Assembly (NCBI RefSeq): GCF_014356525.2
Contig: NC_052518.1
Coordinates: forward strand, 95,113,987-95,177,986
Reading direction: 5' to 3'
DNA: 64,000 bases
Source of the DNA: Nilaparvata lugens
Taxonomy: Eukaryota > Arthropoda > Insecta > Hemiptera > Delphacidae
Position numbers and translations under genes: made by a program. Below, one piece after another: positions 12,385 through 23,160 of this stretch. The first letter of the stretch is position 1. Every line of letters starts with the position of its first letter. Under the pieces are notes generated by a model. That model had not been told where the DNA came from, ran no database searches, and saw only the letters and a program-made list of their open reading frames with translations.

Positions 12385-13625
12385 TATTGAATGAAAATGT
12401 CTTGATATTGACAAAACTACTGATTCTTTAAAACAATTGAAGATACTACTCTTGGTTATTACACCATTATCAATCTCCAGTAAACTAAAAGCTTGACAAC
12501 GAGCAACAGAATATATAGTATGGGTGAAGCCCTACAATTGGCCATTAGTTGTTGACCAATGACGGTTGAGTTCTACTGTCATTGGTCGAAACAAGGCACG
12601 TCTAAGTTTCCCAAATATGTTCATTATTACAAATGAATTGAGGCTTTTTCTCTTTTTGAATCATTAATTCATTCATGATATTTATATAGTTTATAAGATA
12701 TAAAAATATAGTATATCATACTTTAAAAGTTCTCAATGTAGAGCTTCCTCTCAAATCGTTGTTGTTTAACTGTTCTCATGATCATATTTGGGAAAATTGA
12801 GCGTGCCTTGTTTCGGCCAATTAGAGCAGAGCTCAGCCTTCATTGGTCAACAGCTAATGGCCAATTGTAGGGCTAGTAGTTCTGTGAACAGTAGACCTAT
12901 GCTCGTGCAGTTATAAACCACAGCCTCCTCTAATACTGTCCATCAGGGAAAACCTTGTATGTATGTCGTGTCGGCGAGATATCGGTGTAAAACGGCTATT
13001 GGCTGTTGGGGTTGGTGTATCAAAAAAATGCTAACATCAAAAGCTAATCACCTAAAGCCCGAATTGAAAGCAGAGAAATGTCGAGAGAAAATACTATTTT
13101 TACTTTCAGTTATTAATTGAATGCGTCATTGCATGCAATGAATATTTCACAAGACAGCTGATTTTTCACTAAGTAACATTGAGATATTAATTTAATTCAC
13201 CATTGCATGCAATTACTAAACCACTCGACAGCTGATTTATGATGAATAATTCTTATTTTTACGGTAATATTGGCGTTCTAAGGAGACTCCTTTCCCTTTT
13301 GTATTATCCTTAAAATGCAAAATTTCAAAAACCTTGTATATACGCCGACGCGCAATTTAAAAAGGAACATAGGCCTACCTGTCAAATTTCATGGAAATCT
13401 TTTGCCGCGTTTAGCCGTAATTATTGCGGAACATATAAACATAAAGAGAAATGCAAAACCGTCGATTTGAATCTTAGACCTCACTTCGCTCGGTCAAATA
13501 TTCTGCTGCTCAATGTTTAAGCTTTCTGTTTACTAGAGATTGATGCAAAATTTAATATCTCAATTTGTTTTAATAAATCAGTGGTTTCGATGATATTAAA
13601 TCGTTTTCATTCAACATATATAACT
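12385..13625. mobile_element. Long inverted-repeat (foldback) element interrupted by another repeat
   Basis: The outer arms are 12385-12510 (CTTGATATTGACAAAACTAC, TTACACCATTATCAATCTCC) and 13505-13622 reversed. The inner arms hold CCCTACAATTGGCCATTAG, at 12530-12610 and reversed at 12790-12875. The same family is seen at 34496-35372 and as arms at 43535-44105. The insert at 12883-13498 is a separate element also present at 24105-24786. No coding sequence. Confidence 0.75.
12883..13500 (+). mobile_element. Dispersed repeat nested in the foldback element
   Basis: Starts at CTAGTAGTTCTGTGAACAGT and ends at GACCTCACTTCGCTCGGTCA. Aligns along its length to 24105-24786 with small gaps (shared words: GTCGGCGAGATATCGGTGT, AATGCTAACATCAAAAGCTA, CCTTGTATATACG). 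It breaks the arms of the surrounding foldback, so it is the younger insertion. No reading frame is supported. Confidence 0.75.
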
Positions 13626-13717
13626 ACCACAAAATAACTTCATATTAATACAATATAAATGAGCTCTAATGAGCTCTACAGGAGTCTCGGCTCTGGAATG
13701 ATAATATAATAATATAA

Positions 13718-13966
13718 TTAAAATGATGATATTAAAGTTACTAGTACCATTTCATAGCTATTAGTATAGATCTCTATACTCGTACAAATGATAGAATAGT
13801 AGCAAGCTTTCAAATTTAAAAATGATATAATTTAATTGAAATGATAATAATATAATTCTATGAAAATTATGATATTTGAGTTGTATAGTACTATTCCATA
13901 TCTATTAGTATAGATCTATACTCGTATAAATAATAGAATAGAAGCAAGCTTTCAAATTCAAAAATA
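13718..13966. repeat. Imperfect tandem duplication, about 107 bp x 2
   Basis: CTATTAGTATAGATCT, ATACTCGTA.AAAT and GAAGCAAGCTTTCAAATT-type words occur in the same order in 13718-13826 and 13860-13966. Confidence 0.7.
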
Positions 13967-14154
13967 ACGGTAGTTAAGATTCTTATAAGAACAATGAGAT
14001 GAGAAGTTACCATCTGACATGAGGACTTTGACGAGAACCGTGAGAAATGCTGATTTCATAGTTATACACATTGTCATGAATATTGATCCTTTTCCTACCA
14101 ATTTCATGATAGAAATTGGAATGGAAGCTTTTCTAATTTGAAAAAGCTATAATA

Positions 14155-14885
14155 ATTTAGGCTGTGCAAAGGCTAAAAATGGACTTTCTACTGGCGATAT
14201 TTTTCAAAGTTTTTCGATTAGTATGTCAAGCTATCAAAATGAAAAGGTTTTCTCAGAGAACATTTTTTTCTATCATTACTTTTTGAGATATGAGCGTCTA
14301 GAGTTTAAAATTTTGGGACAGAACATTTCAAATTCGGTAAGAGATAAATCCATGAGATTAAGAGGATAAATTCTTCATGGTACCGTATTGTTGATTGAAT
14401 AAAACAAAACTATGTCTGGTTATTTTTAGTAAATTGAATAACTTCCTCAAAAATTCATATTTTTAGAAAAACTTTGTTTAATTAAAACAACAATACCATG
14501 AGATACTTTATCCTCTAAGGGCCGTTTGCACAGTGACAGTTTAAACTAAATTTCATTTTGAACTGGATTAAATCTGTATCAAGTCTAGTTTGTTATCATG
14601 TGTTTCATTTTGAGTTTAAGCCACCAGCTGATTAAATCGAGTTAAAGCTTTGACTGTGCAAACGGCCCCAAATCTCATGGATTTATCTCTTATCGAATTT
14701 GAAATGTTCTGTCCCAAAAATTTAAACTTCAGGCGCTCATATTACTCAAAAAGTAATGATCGGAAAAAAGGTATTCCTGAGAAAACTTTTTCATTTTGAT
14801 AGCTTGATGATATACAAATCGAAAAACTTTAAAGAATTCCATCAGTAGAAAGTTTATTTTTAGCCTTTGCACAGCCTTATTAACG
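14155..14885. mobile_element. Inverted-repeat element with about 205-bp arms and a nested MITE
   Basis: Left arm 14160-14360 (GGCTGTGCAAAGGCTAAAAA, ATGAGCGTCTAGAG, GACAGAACATTTCAAATTCG) and right arm 14675-14880 are inverted copies. The loop contains the MITE at 14518-14670. No ORF. Confidence 0.82.
14518..14670. mobile_element. Small MITE (about 150 bp) with GGGCCGTTTGCACAGT ends
   Basis: Left end GGGCCGTTTGCACAGTGACA, right end GACTGTGCAAACGGCCCC. A second copy, about 85-90% alike by eye, lies at 60822-60973. It sits inside the larger inverted-repeat element. Confidence 0.82.
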
Positions 14886-15252
14886 AGTGGAGATAATAAG
14901 TGTTGTGAAGACTCTCAGTTCATTCGTAATCAACTATGCAGATTTTTTATAGTTGTGTTTTCACATAATATTCATATTTACATAAAATCTGAACAGTGCA
15001 CAGCGTCATGAAAACATTTCCTTTGTTTAAGAACAACAAATTTTAAGTAACAAATTATAGTGCAGTACGTGGTGTATAATGCATCACATATCAATAAATT
15101 ATTCCAGAGTGGAGACTGTAGATTCAGTATAGACCTATAAGCTTGTCTATACTGATAGGTCTACTAACCACCCTTCCAAGTTTAGGAAACAGGAAGGAAC
15201 GATGTTTCAACTGTGTTGGACCAGAGTATAGTATAGTATGTAACATTGTTGC

Positions 15253-15624
15253 TAAAGTGAGGTTCACGTTATAATGGCAGTGGAGAAAGATAGGAGAACA
15301 ACGTTGCCGATCCTCAGTCTTGTCAATGCCTTCTATAGACGGTAGCTGATACAGGTTCATTGATGTAATATTAACTGTTGATTCTTGTTTAAAATGATCA
15401 ATAATATTTTATTAAGCAAAAAATTATATTTTTCACTATTTCAACAATGAATTTTCTCAATCAAGATGGAATATTTTGTTAATTAATTAATAATTCTACA
15501 AGATGATCTGGCAACAGAGCAAAGCGAGAAAGAGATAGCGCTATCCGCTTTGTTGAATGATAGACAAGGATAGAAATACCATTGCCAATCAATCACGGCC
15601 ATTATAACGTGGACCTCACTATAT
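15253..15624. mobile_element. MITE family A, copy 1 (372 bp)
   Basis: Ends GTGAGGTTCACGTTATAATG and CATTATAACGTGGACCTCAC are inverted repeats. The interior includes AACGTTGCCGATCCTC, AGACGGTAGCTGATACAGG and CAACAGAGCAAAGCGAGAAA. Full-length relatives are at 29549-29924 and 58627-58991. A shorter family (B) shares the ends. TA-flanked ends suggest a Tc1/mariner-type source. Confidence 0.85.
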
Positions 15625-15989
15625 ACTCTCTGGTTGAAAAACATTCAACACAAATACGCTTAAAGCTGAGAGAATTATTTTATTTAAACATAATTTTCTG
15701 AACCCATTCCAATTGATATCACCTGGAAGAGTCATTTCGGCGAAAAACAGTCACCAACAATATTGTATCCTTCAATTCTGTATCTACTCTTTTTTCTTTT
15801 TCTCAAACTCCTTTTTCATTATTTTGGGGATTGGTCATCCTCGCAGTAAGCTAATAGCTGTTCTATCGATTCTCTTTTTGGAACGGTGTCTTCTTGCGGC
15901 CAGCTCTACTAACATACATTTTTGAGCTGCAAAATTACTACCCAGTGGTTCGGAATACACTAAGAACTGTAGGTGCACTCATCTCTCCC

Positions 15990-16427
15990 TCCCCACGCAC
16001 AAGCCCAGGACCTTTTTAAACATCATACTCAACAAATAATTATGTGACCAAATAGTCAAGGACTGAGCTTATTCGTCTCTACATATTTTCCCACAGGCAG
16101 GATGTAAGGATCTGCTCTCTATGCAACGTGAAGGAGGAAGAGAATGTAGTCGACTTCATAGCCAGGTGCCCGGTTCTTGCAGAGTTCAGAGAGCGATACT
16201 CCGGAAAGACATTGCTGGCTGTAGAGGAACTAAAGACGTATCTAAATGGTGACAACTGGATGCTGATAGGACGGTACTGCAAACATGCTTGGGCGTACAG
16301 ATATTTCATGATTCAAGAATTCAATTTTTAATCCAACTACACAAGATGTACTATTACCCTCTCTTCTCTTGTAAAACAATAATTTCCATTTTTCCATTCT
16401 TATTATTTGTATAAATTGTCTATTAAA

Positions 16428-16480
<53 letters not shown>

Positions 16481-16530
16481 CTTGCCAACACCTCTTGACG
16501 GCTGCCAAGGAGAAGACGCTGACAATAAAT
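15990..16530 (+). pseudogene. Non-LTR retrotransposon 3' end with zinc-knuckle region, and A/TA tail
   Basis: From about 16060 the frame reads IRLYIFSHRQDVRICSLCNV followed by FIARCPVLAEF, TYLNGDNWMLIGRYCKHAW and YRYFMIQEFNF, ending at 16331. The CxxC...C block with a downstream L.G..W..I..Y...A..YR.FM..EFN tail is the C-terminal end of a LINE ORF2. The His of the CCHC motif is Asp here. 3' UTR follows to about 16530, interrupted by the (A)n(TA)n tract at 16424-16476. 5' truncated. Confidence 0.7.
16424..16476. repeat. Poly(A) then (TA)n microsatellite
   Basis: About 21 A residues followed by about 15 TA units, perfect over its length. Confidence 0.95.
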
Positions 16531-17820
16531 ATGTATTAACATTTAATTGATTATTTTCAAAAATGTAATGAATTTCGTTCAATAAAAGCCTTCATTTATT
16601 TATATATATTATTAATCATGCGACCTAAAATGGAATTATATTTAACCAGTCTCCAGTTATCAATATTTATTTGTGTATCTAGTGGACGAAACCTATACTG
16701 TCTTCCAGATATTAATAGTAACCAACTCTCCCACATTCTTTTCTTATCTACACTTTAGTCTTGATGGACTAATCATAGGCCCTAATAACCTTGTGGAGCC
16801 TCCAAATAGACTCATTATCATTTTTCCAAAAATTTGATAGATTGCAGACACAAGAATTGCTGGCATCAAGTTTGAATCCACTTAGAGAAACTGATAGCTA
16901 AAAAACTATAAATAGCCAGACATCCAAACACTGTTATCTAAAGAATACTGACCAGACGCTAAACGGGCGAATAGACTCATCCCAAAAAAATCAATGAAAC
17001 TCATCACTTGATCATTGACCATGCCTCATAAATCACGTTAATTCGACAGGACTGTTATTTCGTCTATATTGATGATTCATTATCATAACTCTTTCTGAAT
17101 TTAGTTTACTCGAGCTACGTGTCTATCGCCTATCCTTTCAGATGACTTTCCATATCTTCAAATGTTATCCTGACTACAATAATAAATAGATGAATAATAA
17201 TAATAATATAAGAACAAATAGACTAAGGTCATTTTATTCCATTTTTCACATATTTCCTAGATCAACAGTTCTAGTAGTCTATTATTTCAATAGTACAGAT
17301 TCCCTAATTGATTTCGAGGTTGGTTCTCCGTGACAATCAGCCGTATTGGCTGTGATTTTTTTGTCTATGTGGCTTTAATATAATAAAGATTTGATCCATC
17401 AATTCAGTATTGTATTTCATGCTTTGTGAAGCATTTATCCATCCTTTCTAAATCTATTACCTACTTATACTACTACTATTATTATTATCATTATCTCATC
17501 ACCATAATCATATTCATAGTTTTTGTGATTCCATGCGGATCGCATAAAACTGTGAACTTTGTGTTGATCGCACACAATTCTCCATTAAAATATTGAGAAA
17601 CGTGCTTGAATACAAGTTAATAGTTCAATAATTCCCTATTCTAACAACCGGCTGACAACTGGTATTATGAGTTTGTATTTTATGATGCAACAGAGCCCTG
17701 ATCTGCCTGTCTGTAGTACTCAGAAGAAAGTTAAGAATATGTATGGAGTATGGTAATACATTACACTCTTGTTAAAAGTTTTCTTTCATAAAATTTGGTC
17801 TAGTTTCTAGTTATTTACAG
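16531..17820. other. Stretch without recognisable gene
   Basis: One dispersed repeat pair only: 17626-17695 (CCTATTCTAACAACCGGCTG) resembles 41526-41596. No coding support. Confidence 0.5.
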
Positions 17821-18131
17821 CAGTGGTTCTCAAACTTTTTACTTCAAGCCCCCCTTGCATAATTCAGCTATAAGCCGGACCCCTACATTTATAAGCATAG
17901 ACAACTATACATGTTGTACATATACGTATACGTACGTGTACGTACGTACCTACATATTTTACACTCAATATTTATTTAGTTGAGTTTTGCACATTCTATA
18001 CATAACCCAATGTTGCAAGAGTTTCAATCATAATAAAACAACAAATTCTATACAATTATAATTTATTTTAGTACTACAGCTACTATAGTACATAGTTGTT
18101 ATTTTTCTTTCTCATAGAAATTAACAATACT

Positions 18132-18437
18132 TCAGTGTGAAGGATGAGCTTGTTTTTTCGCACAGAGTTTGTTGAAACGAGGTGTCAGCTCCGATAACGC
18201 TACTCTAAGTTCCTGGGTCACATCCAGTCTTCATCTATATTCACTTTTCATGACAGCTAGAGCAGAAAACCCAGTTTCACACGGATAAATTGTAGCAAGT
18301 GGAGTCAATATCTTCAATGCCTTTTTACTCAAAATTGAGTGTTTCTTTTGCACACCAATCCAGAAGGATGTAAGAGAATATTCTTCAAACTTCATTTTAA
18401 GCGCAAAGTCACCTTGGAGATGAATGAGGATTTCTTT
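18132..18437 (-). pseudogene. hAT transposase, C-terminal dimerisation region
   Basis: Minus-strand frame: FWIGVQKKHSILSKKALKIL, then LATIYPCETGFSALAVMKSE and, after one in-frame stop, RLDVTQELRVALSELTPRF and KKQAHPSH with the stop at 18132. The TTYLCE.GFSAL....KS..R.RL....LRVALS...P.I..L pattern is the hAT C-terminal dimerisation domain of the ZBED5/FAM200-like group. One internal stop and loss of the 5' part make it a pseudogene. The 5' limit is the nested insertion. Confidence 0.88.
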
Positions 18438-18440
18438 TTA

Positions 18441-19765
18441 CTTTCCTTGCCCTACTACAATAGGTAAGGAAAGTACTGCTTTTCAAAAAAAATTAAGGTA
18501 CCCCAATTTAAAGTTTTCTATACGTTTCAAGGTCCCCTGAGTCTAAAAACATGATTTTTGGGTGTTGGTCTGTGTGTGTGTATGTGTTTATGTCTGTGAA
18601 CACGATAACTCCATTCCTAATCAACCGATTGACTTGAAATTTTAAACTTAAGGTCCTTATGCCATGAGGACCCGACAATAAAAAATTCAATAAAATTCAA
18701 TTCAAGATGGCGGAAAAAATGGCGGATAATTAATAAAAAACCATGTTTTTCACGATTTTCTCAAAAACGGCTTTAACGATTTTCTTCAAATTTATACCAT
18801 GGATAGCTATTTATAAGCCCTATCAACTGACATGAGTCTCATTTTTGGAAAAATTGCAGGAGCTACTTAATATTCTTGAGAAAAATGGCGGATAATTACT
18901 AAAAAACCATGTTTTTCACGGTTTTCTCGAAAACGGCTCTGACGATTTTCTTCAAATTTATACCATGGATAGCTATTTATGAGCCCTATCAACGACATGA
19001 GTCTCATTTCTGTGAAACTTGCAGGAGCTCCGTAATATTCTTGAGAAAAATGGAGGATAATTTCTAGAAAACTATGTTTTTCACGGTTTTCTCGAAAACT
19101 GCTCTAACGATTTTCTTCAAATTTATACCATGGATAGCTATTTATAAGCCCTATCAACTGACATGAGTCTCATTTTTGGAAAAATTGAAGGAGCTACGTA
19201 ATATTCTTTAGAAAAATGGCGGATAGTTACTAAAAAACCATGATTTTCACGATTTTCTCAAAAATGACTCGACCGATTTATTTCAAATCAAATCAAATAA
19301 TCAAATCAAATAATTTTTTATTTTGCATCAAAACAAATACAACATGGATTTCAAATTCATACCCTGTATAGTTATTTATCAGCTCTATCAACTGGCATGA
19401 GTCTTTTTCCTGGGAAACTAATGGGGTCCACCCCATCCTTGAGAAATGGACTTTGTAAACTCCCTCTCGTGCATGAGGTAGGTAGGTAGAGCAGTTTATT
19501 TAAAGAGCACATAGTCGAGATATTTCATCTGTAGAACAGCTGTTTTGACGACTTTTAAAAAATCATCGAATTTCACAATTTACACAAAGAAAAAAGTACT
19601 CTCAAAACAATTATATATACACATATACAGTAGTCTGATCGTTGTTTCAAATATGTTACCGCCGATCGTCATTATGTTATTCCCCTAAGTTATTCCTCGT
19701 TTCAGAATGAGGCTTAAAGTTCAATGAGCAAGGAAAGTTGTGTGAGTGTACCACACCAGATTTTT
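18441..19765. mobile_element. Repeat element with about 165-bp tandem monomers nested in the hAT element
   Basis: Begins ACTTTCCTTGCCCTACTACA; its end near 19726-19765 contains GCAAGGAAAGTTGTGTGAGT and CCACACCAGATTTTT. The monomer (AAAAATGGCGGATAATTACT, CCATGTTTTTCACG, ACCATGGATAGCTATTTATA) repeats about four times between 18710 and 19400. A (GT)n run is at 18570. The start of the same element occurs reversed at 21386-21512. A 60-bp LINE 3' end lies in it at 19286-19345. Confidence 0.78.
19286..19345 (-). repeat. 60-bp 3'-end-only LINE copy
   Basis: The reverse complement (TTGTATTTGTTTTGATGCAA, then AAAATTATTTGATTTGATT) matches the 3' terminus of the LINE at 2660-4437 almost base for base. 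It lies inside a tandem monomer, interrupting it. Confidence 0.8.
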
Positions 19766-19996
19766 CTATCATGTTAAGGGAGCACTTATTGATTGAGGAT
19801 TTGAATTTGACATTACGGTTGATATAAATTTTTATGAGTAAAAATTACTCACATGTAATTTCAAAACTAGGAACATTGCTTATCGTAATATTATTTTAGA
19901 AGTAAATTTAAAACATTTTCCAACCAAGCTTTGCGCCCCCCTGAGTATTCATCGCGCCCACCTTGAGGGTCGCGCCCCACACTTTGAGAACCACTG

Positions 19997-20880
19997 ATCT
20001 ACAGCATTCCGTCATACCTGTACAAAATAGCTACTGTGAATTTCATTGTAATCAGTATGCTACATCGTCGTGGGTCGTGCTGATAGCTGATCTTTGATGT
20101 TTGATGTCAATATATTTGTAGGATATTATTCTCAACACATTAAAATCCTTTTCACCTGAATCATAATGTTTTATTCGTTCCCAGTGCTTTCCTTAACTTG
20201 ACTGTAGCAGTGTATTTATCACACTAATTTGTACATTCATGATCAATGAGATTTCAAACTCGCTGTTCTCTCAATTCGAATCATATGTTCGTTATGAGTA
20301 GGCCTATGTTATTTATAAACGTGTTTCAAAACTACCTATATTCGGAAATTTGGATTATTTGGCTATTTGCCTTCTTCAACGCCTGATCCCTGTGGCAAAA
20401 TAGAGGAATCTTAAACACGATTCGCCTTTCCAGGATCTTCAAGTTATATTTCCTGAGATATTGTTTTCAAACTCGCTTCCTGTTGAAGTTTTTATTTAGA
20501 CGAGTTGATTACATTATGCTCTTTAGCTTTTTATTTCATTCATTCGGTTCAGTTGACCTCTGAGGTTGAAGAGTGAAATAAGCTGTTCAAATTTGAGCTA
20601 TTCAAGTTTAAAACATGTTATTGTTATTATAGAATGAAAGCCAATTTTAATGGGCCCAGATTCCTGAATTTATTGCGCTAGGAATGTGGTGAATAGCTAT
20701 TCTTGTAACTTAAAATTAGCGATGTCTCCTTTGGAAAATATTAAACAATTGGTAGGATGGCGTTTCAAAATGGATGATTTATTGAGAACACTTCCTAATG
20801 TATTGAATGTCATTAAATGACAGATATTAATAAACGAATGGTTAATTTGCTTCATGGGGTCACAGCGGCTGCAACGAAAA
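19997..20880. other. Stretch without recognisable gene
   Basis: AT-rich, no supported coding or repeat feature. Confidence 0.5.
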
Positions 20881-20889
20881 AAACTATGT

Positions 20890-20948
20890 TGATGATTTTA
20901 CTACCTGAGAGTTGAGAGGGCCGACTGAGCCCTAACTTCGCTCTTTAG
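20890..20948. repeat. Dispersed repeat end (CCCTAACTTCGCTC)
   Basis: GGGCCGACTGAGCCCTAACT at 20919 matches, reversed, AGTTAGGGCGCAGCCGGCTC at 39737-39757, both with a TAGG-containing edge. Probably the end of one repeat family. Confidence 0.5.
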
Positions 20949-21660
20949 GAAAAATAAAGGCAGTCATTCTAGTCAATGCATTTAGTAAGGCAGATAGTAC
21001 TGCTCAGATTGGCATAACAGCCAATTTGAGAGAAGCAAACTTGGAAACGATTTTGCGATTCGAAACAACAAAACAAATTTGGAATAAGCTACACAATTTT
21101 TTCGAAGACAAGTCCTATTATGATGTTGACTTACATATTCCTCAATTTATAAAAAAAGAGCAGCGACATATCAACTCATCTGACTAAATTAAAAAAGAAT
21201 TGGCCTGACATACAAAAAGATCTTTTGAACGAGCATAATTATTACTGAATTGCCTGAATTCTCGCTCATTTGTAAATTGTTGGAACTTTGCCAGATGCAT
21301 ATTTCAATTTCTGATCTAGCAGATGAGTGTTATTGTTTATAAATGAAAAGACTATTGGAAATCTTACTGAGATGTTGAGGAAAAAAAATCATGTTTTTGG
21401 ACTCAGGTGACCTTGAAACATATAGAAAACTTGAAATTAGGGTACCTTAATTTTTTTGGAAAGCAATACTTTCCTTACCTATGGTGTAATAGGGCAAGGA
21501 AAGTAAAAACTGAAAACACTGAGATTAAAACTTTGGAATTAAAAGGATATGGAATGGAAAATAGAGACTAGAGCATCAAAGCTATATCATAAAAATAACA
21601 AAGAAGATAGATAAGTTTTTAATTTCAAAGGGATTGGACATATTGCAAAATATTTCTAAA
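20948..21660 (+). pseudogene. Ty1/copia-type gag remnant, interrupted
   Basis: The frame gives KAVILVNAFSKADSTAQIGI, then NLETILRFETTKQIWNKLHN and FFEDKS, the UBN2-type gag pattern of copia elements (ETAKE.W..L...FE). Further on, ITELPEFSLICKLLELCQM and, after an insertion at 21386-21512, HKNNKEDR..FNFKGIGHIAKYF resemble the gag C terminus, where CxxC..KGHIA..C is expected but Cys is Phe. Several stops and shifts. No LTR, protease, integrase or RT found next to it. Confidence 0.65.
21386..21512 (-). repeat. Fragment of the element at 18441-19765
   Basis: The reverse complement (ACTTTCCTTGCCCTATTACA, GGTAAGGAAAGTATTGC, AATTAAGGTACC, GACTCAGGTGACC reversed) matches 18441-18560. It interrupts the copia gag remnant. 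Confidence 0.75.
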
Positions 21661-22280
21661 GGAAAATACTTTAGAATAGAATAGAATTATTATTGACAAT
21701 AGAATAATGTTATCGGAAACTTACAGGAATAGGGAATACAAAACAAGTAAGGGATGGAAGTAATATAAGAGAAGTGAAGTGAATACCCTGACAGCAAATG
21801 AAAAAATTTGAGCTGAAAATTTAGAGGATACTTGCTCTTGAGAGACTACAGGACTCCTTAACACCACAAACTGTTGTGACTCCAAATCAAGAAGCAGCAG
21901 AAAATTCAGAAAAGTAGCAAGAGACGTCGTTAAAAAGATACCTTTCAATTCTTATATTATTACTGAATATTCCTAAGAAAAGAGCTCATAGAATATGAAC
22001 TTCAACAAGGCTAATCAACTCACTGACCTATCAGATAGCTCCTTGGTTTTGGAAGCGTGGACTACTAATTCTAAGCTACTCTTACATAATTTTCATTTTA
22101 TTGCCCTAAGAAGAGTATTCAATTATTAGAATGCAATAAGAGGGTTATTTATTCATTTCTTGAACAACTGATTTAGAAATGTTAAAATTTGATTTACAGG
22201 TTCACCTGGAAGGCGGGTCTGAGAGTTAAGAGAGTTTCTTTTCACAAATTTCTCTGCGATTCTAAAGCATCTGATATATT
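21661..22280. other. Stretch without recognisable gene
   Basis: Possibly further decayed retroelement, because it lies between gag and RT remnants, but no motif is visible. Confidence 0.4.
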
Positions 22281-22289
22281 TTCAAGTAG

Positions 22290-22530
22290 AATAATTCTTG
22301 TAGAGGTAAGATATGAATGTTTTCTGCATAATTTCTATCTTAACTTTTTCTGACACCGATATCAGTGCACTAGTCGATCGCCCGCTTCTGAAGCCATGCT
22401 TTGAGCTGGAGAATAGATCATTTGTGTTGAAGTATTCCAGAAGCTGCAGTTTCATGATAGTTTCAATGACCTTTGACGTTGTTGGAGGAATTCACACTGG
22501 TCTAAAATTTGAGGGTTGATTTGTGTCCCT
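22290..22530 (-). pseudogene. Non-LTR reverse transcriptase fragment (N-terminal palm)
   Basis: The minus strand reads NFRPV.IPPTTSKVIETIMK, LQLLEYFNTNDLFSSSKHGF and RSGRSTSALISVSEK. This matches the YRPISLLP..SK..E..I...L..YL..N.L....FGFR.G.ST..AL block (RT motifs 1-2) of LINEs. It is followed by frame breaks. The plus-strand ORF over the same bases is a shadow. Confidence 0.75.
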
Positions 22531-22949
22531 TGAATGGAAAAAACTCAAATACAATAACTCTCATGGACAATATCAATGATATTATCATAATGTCGTACAA
22601 TAATATCTCATCTCTCAATCTAAAAGAAAATATTCTTTAAATCTAAATGGACAAAGATTTTCCCCATCCCAAAAGCTACACATATAGTTTGAAAATTCAA
22701 AGTAAGCAGGTGATTAAATCAAGCTTGAAAGTCTTTATTGGCGAATATCACTGCGAAGGAACACTGTTCAAACGAAAAATGCAGGTGAGCTAATTAAGCC
22801 TGTTAACCCGCGACTGATTCAGAATTTGATCGACAGATTGGGAAGAATAAGGAAATAAGGAACCAACCGAAAATGTCAGAAAATGAATAAGAAATGGATA
22901 AGTGCGGGGATAATTTGAGGAATAGTAGTGAATCAAGATATTTAAAAAT

Positions 22950-23160
22950 GTATTAATTAAAACAATATAAAAACTTGTAGTACCCTTTTATTGAAAACTT
23001 TAAAATATTTTAACGACTAGTTTCGACCATTGGTCATTTTCAAGTTAATATTTAACTAGTCGAAACTAATCGTTAAAATATTTTAAAGTTTTTAATAAAA
23101 GGGTACTACAGGTTTTTATATTGTTTTTATTAATTTGATTAAAGTAGCCCATATAAGTGA
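22950..23160. mobile_element. Foldback element, copy 1
   Basis: Arms of about 85 bp (ACTTGTAGTACCCTTTTATT, TTTAAAATATTTTAACGACT) are inverted around a loop at about 23024-23045 (GACCATTGGTCATTTTCAAG). The right flank ATTAAAGTAGCCCATATAAG is shared with the second copy at 51450-51630. Confidence 0.85.

Larger units (their letters stand above)
17821..19996 (-). mobile_element. hAT DNA transposon, internally rearranged, with 8-bp target duplication
   Basis: Ends CAGTGGTTCTCAAACTTTTT and the reverse of ACACTTTGAGAACCACTG are the classic hAT terminal repeats. The flanks ATTTACAG (17813-17820) and ATCTACAG (19997-20004) match at seven of eight bases, the 8-bp duplication expected of hAT elements. 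On the minus strand it keeps the transposase C terminus (18132-18437); most of the gene is lost or replaced by a nested repeat element (18441-19765). Confidence 0.9.

Noticed and set aside
22313..22519. 68-codon plus-strand ORF
   Set aside because: Antisense of a LINE reverse-transcriptase fragment on the minus strand.
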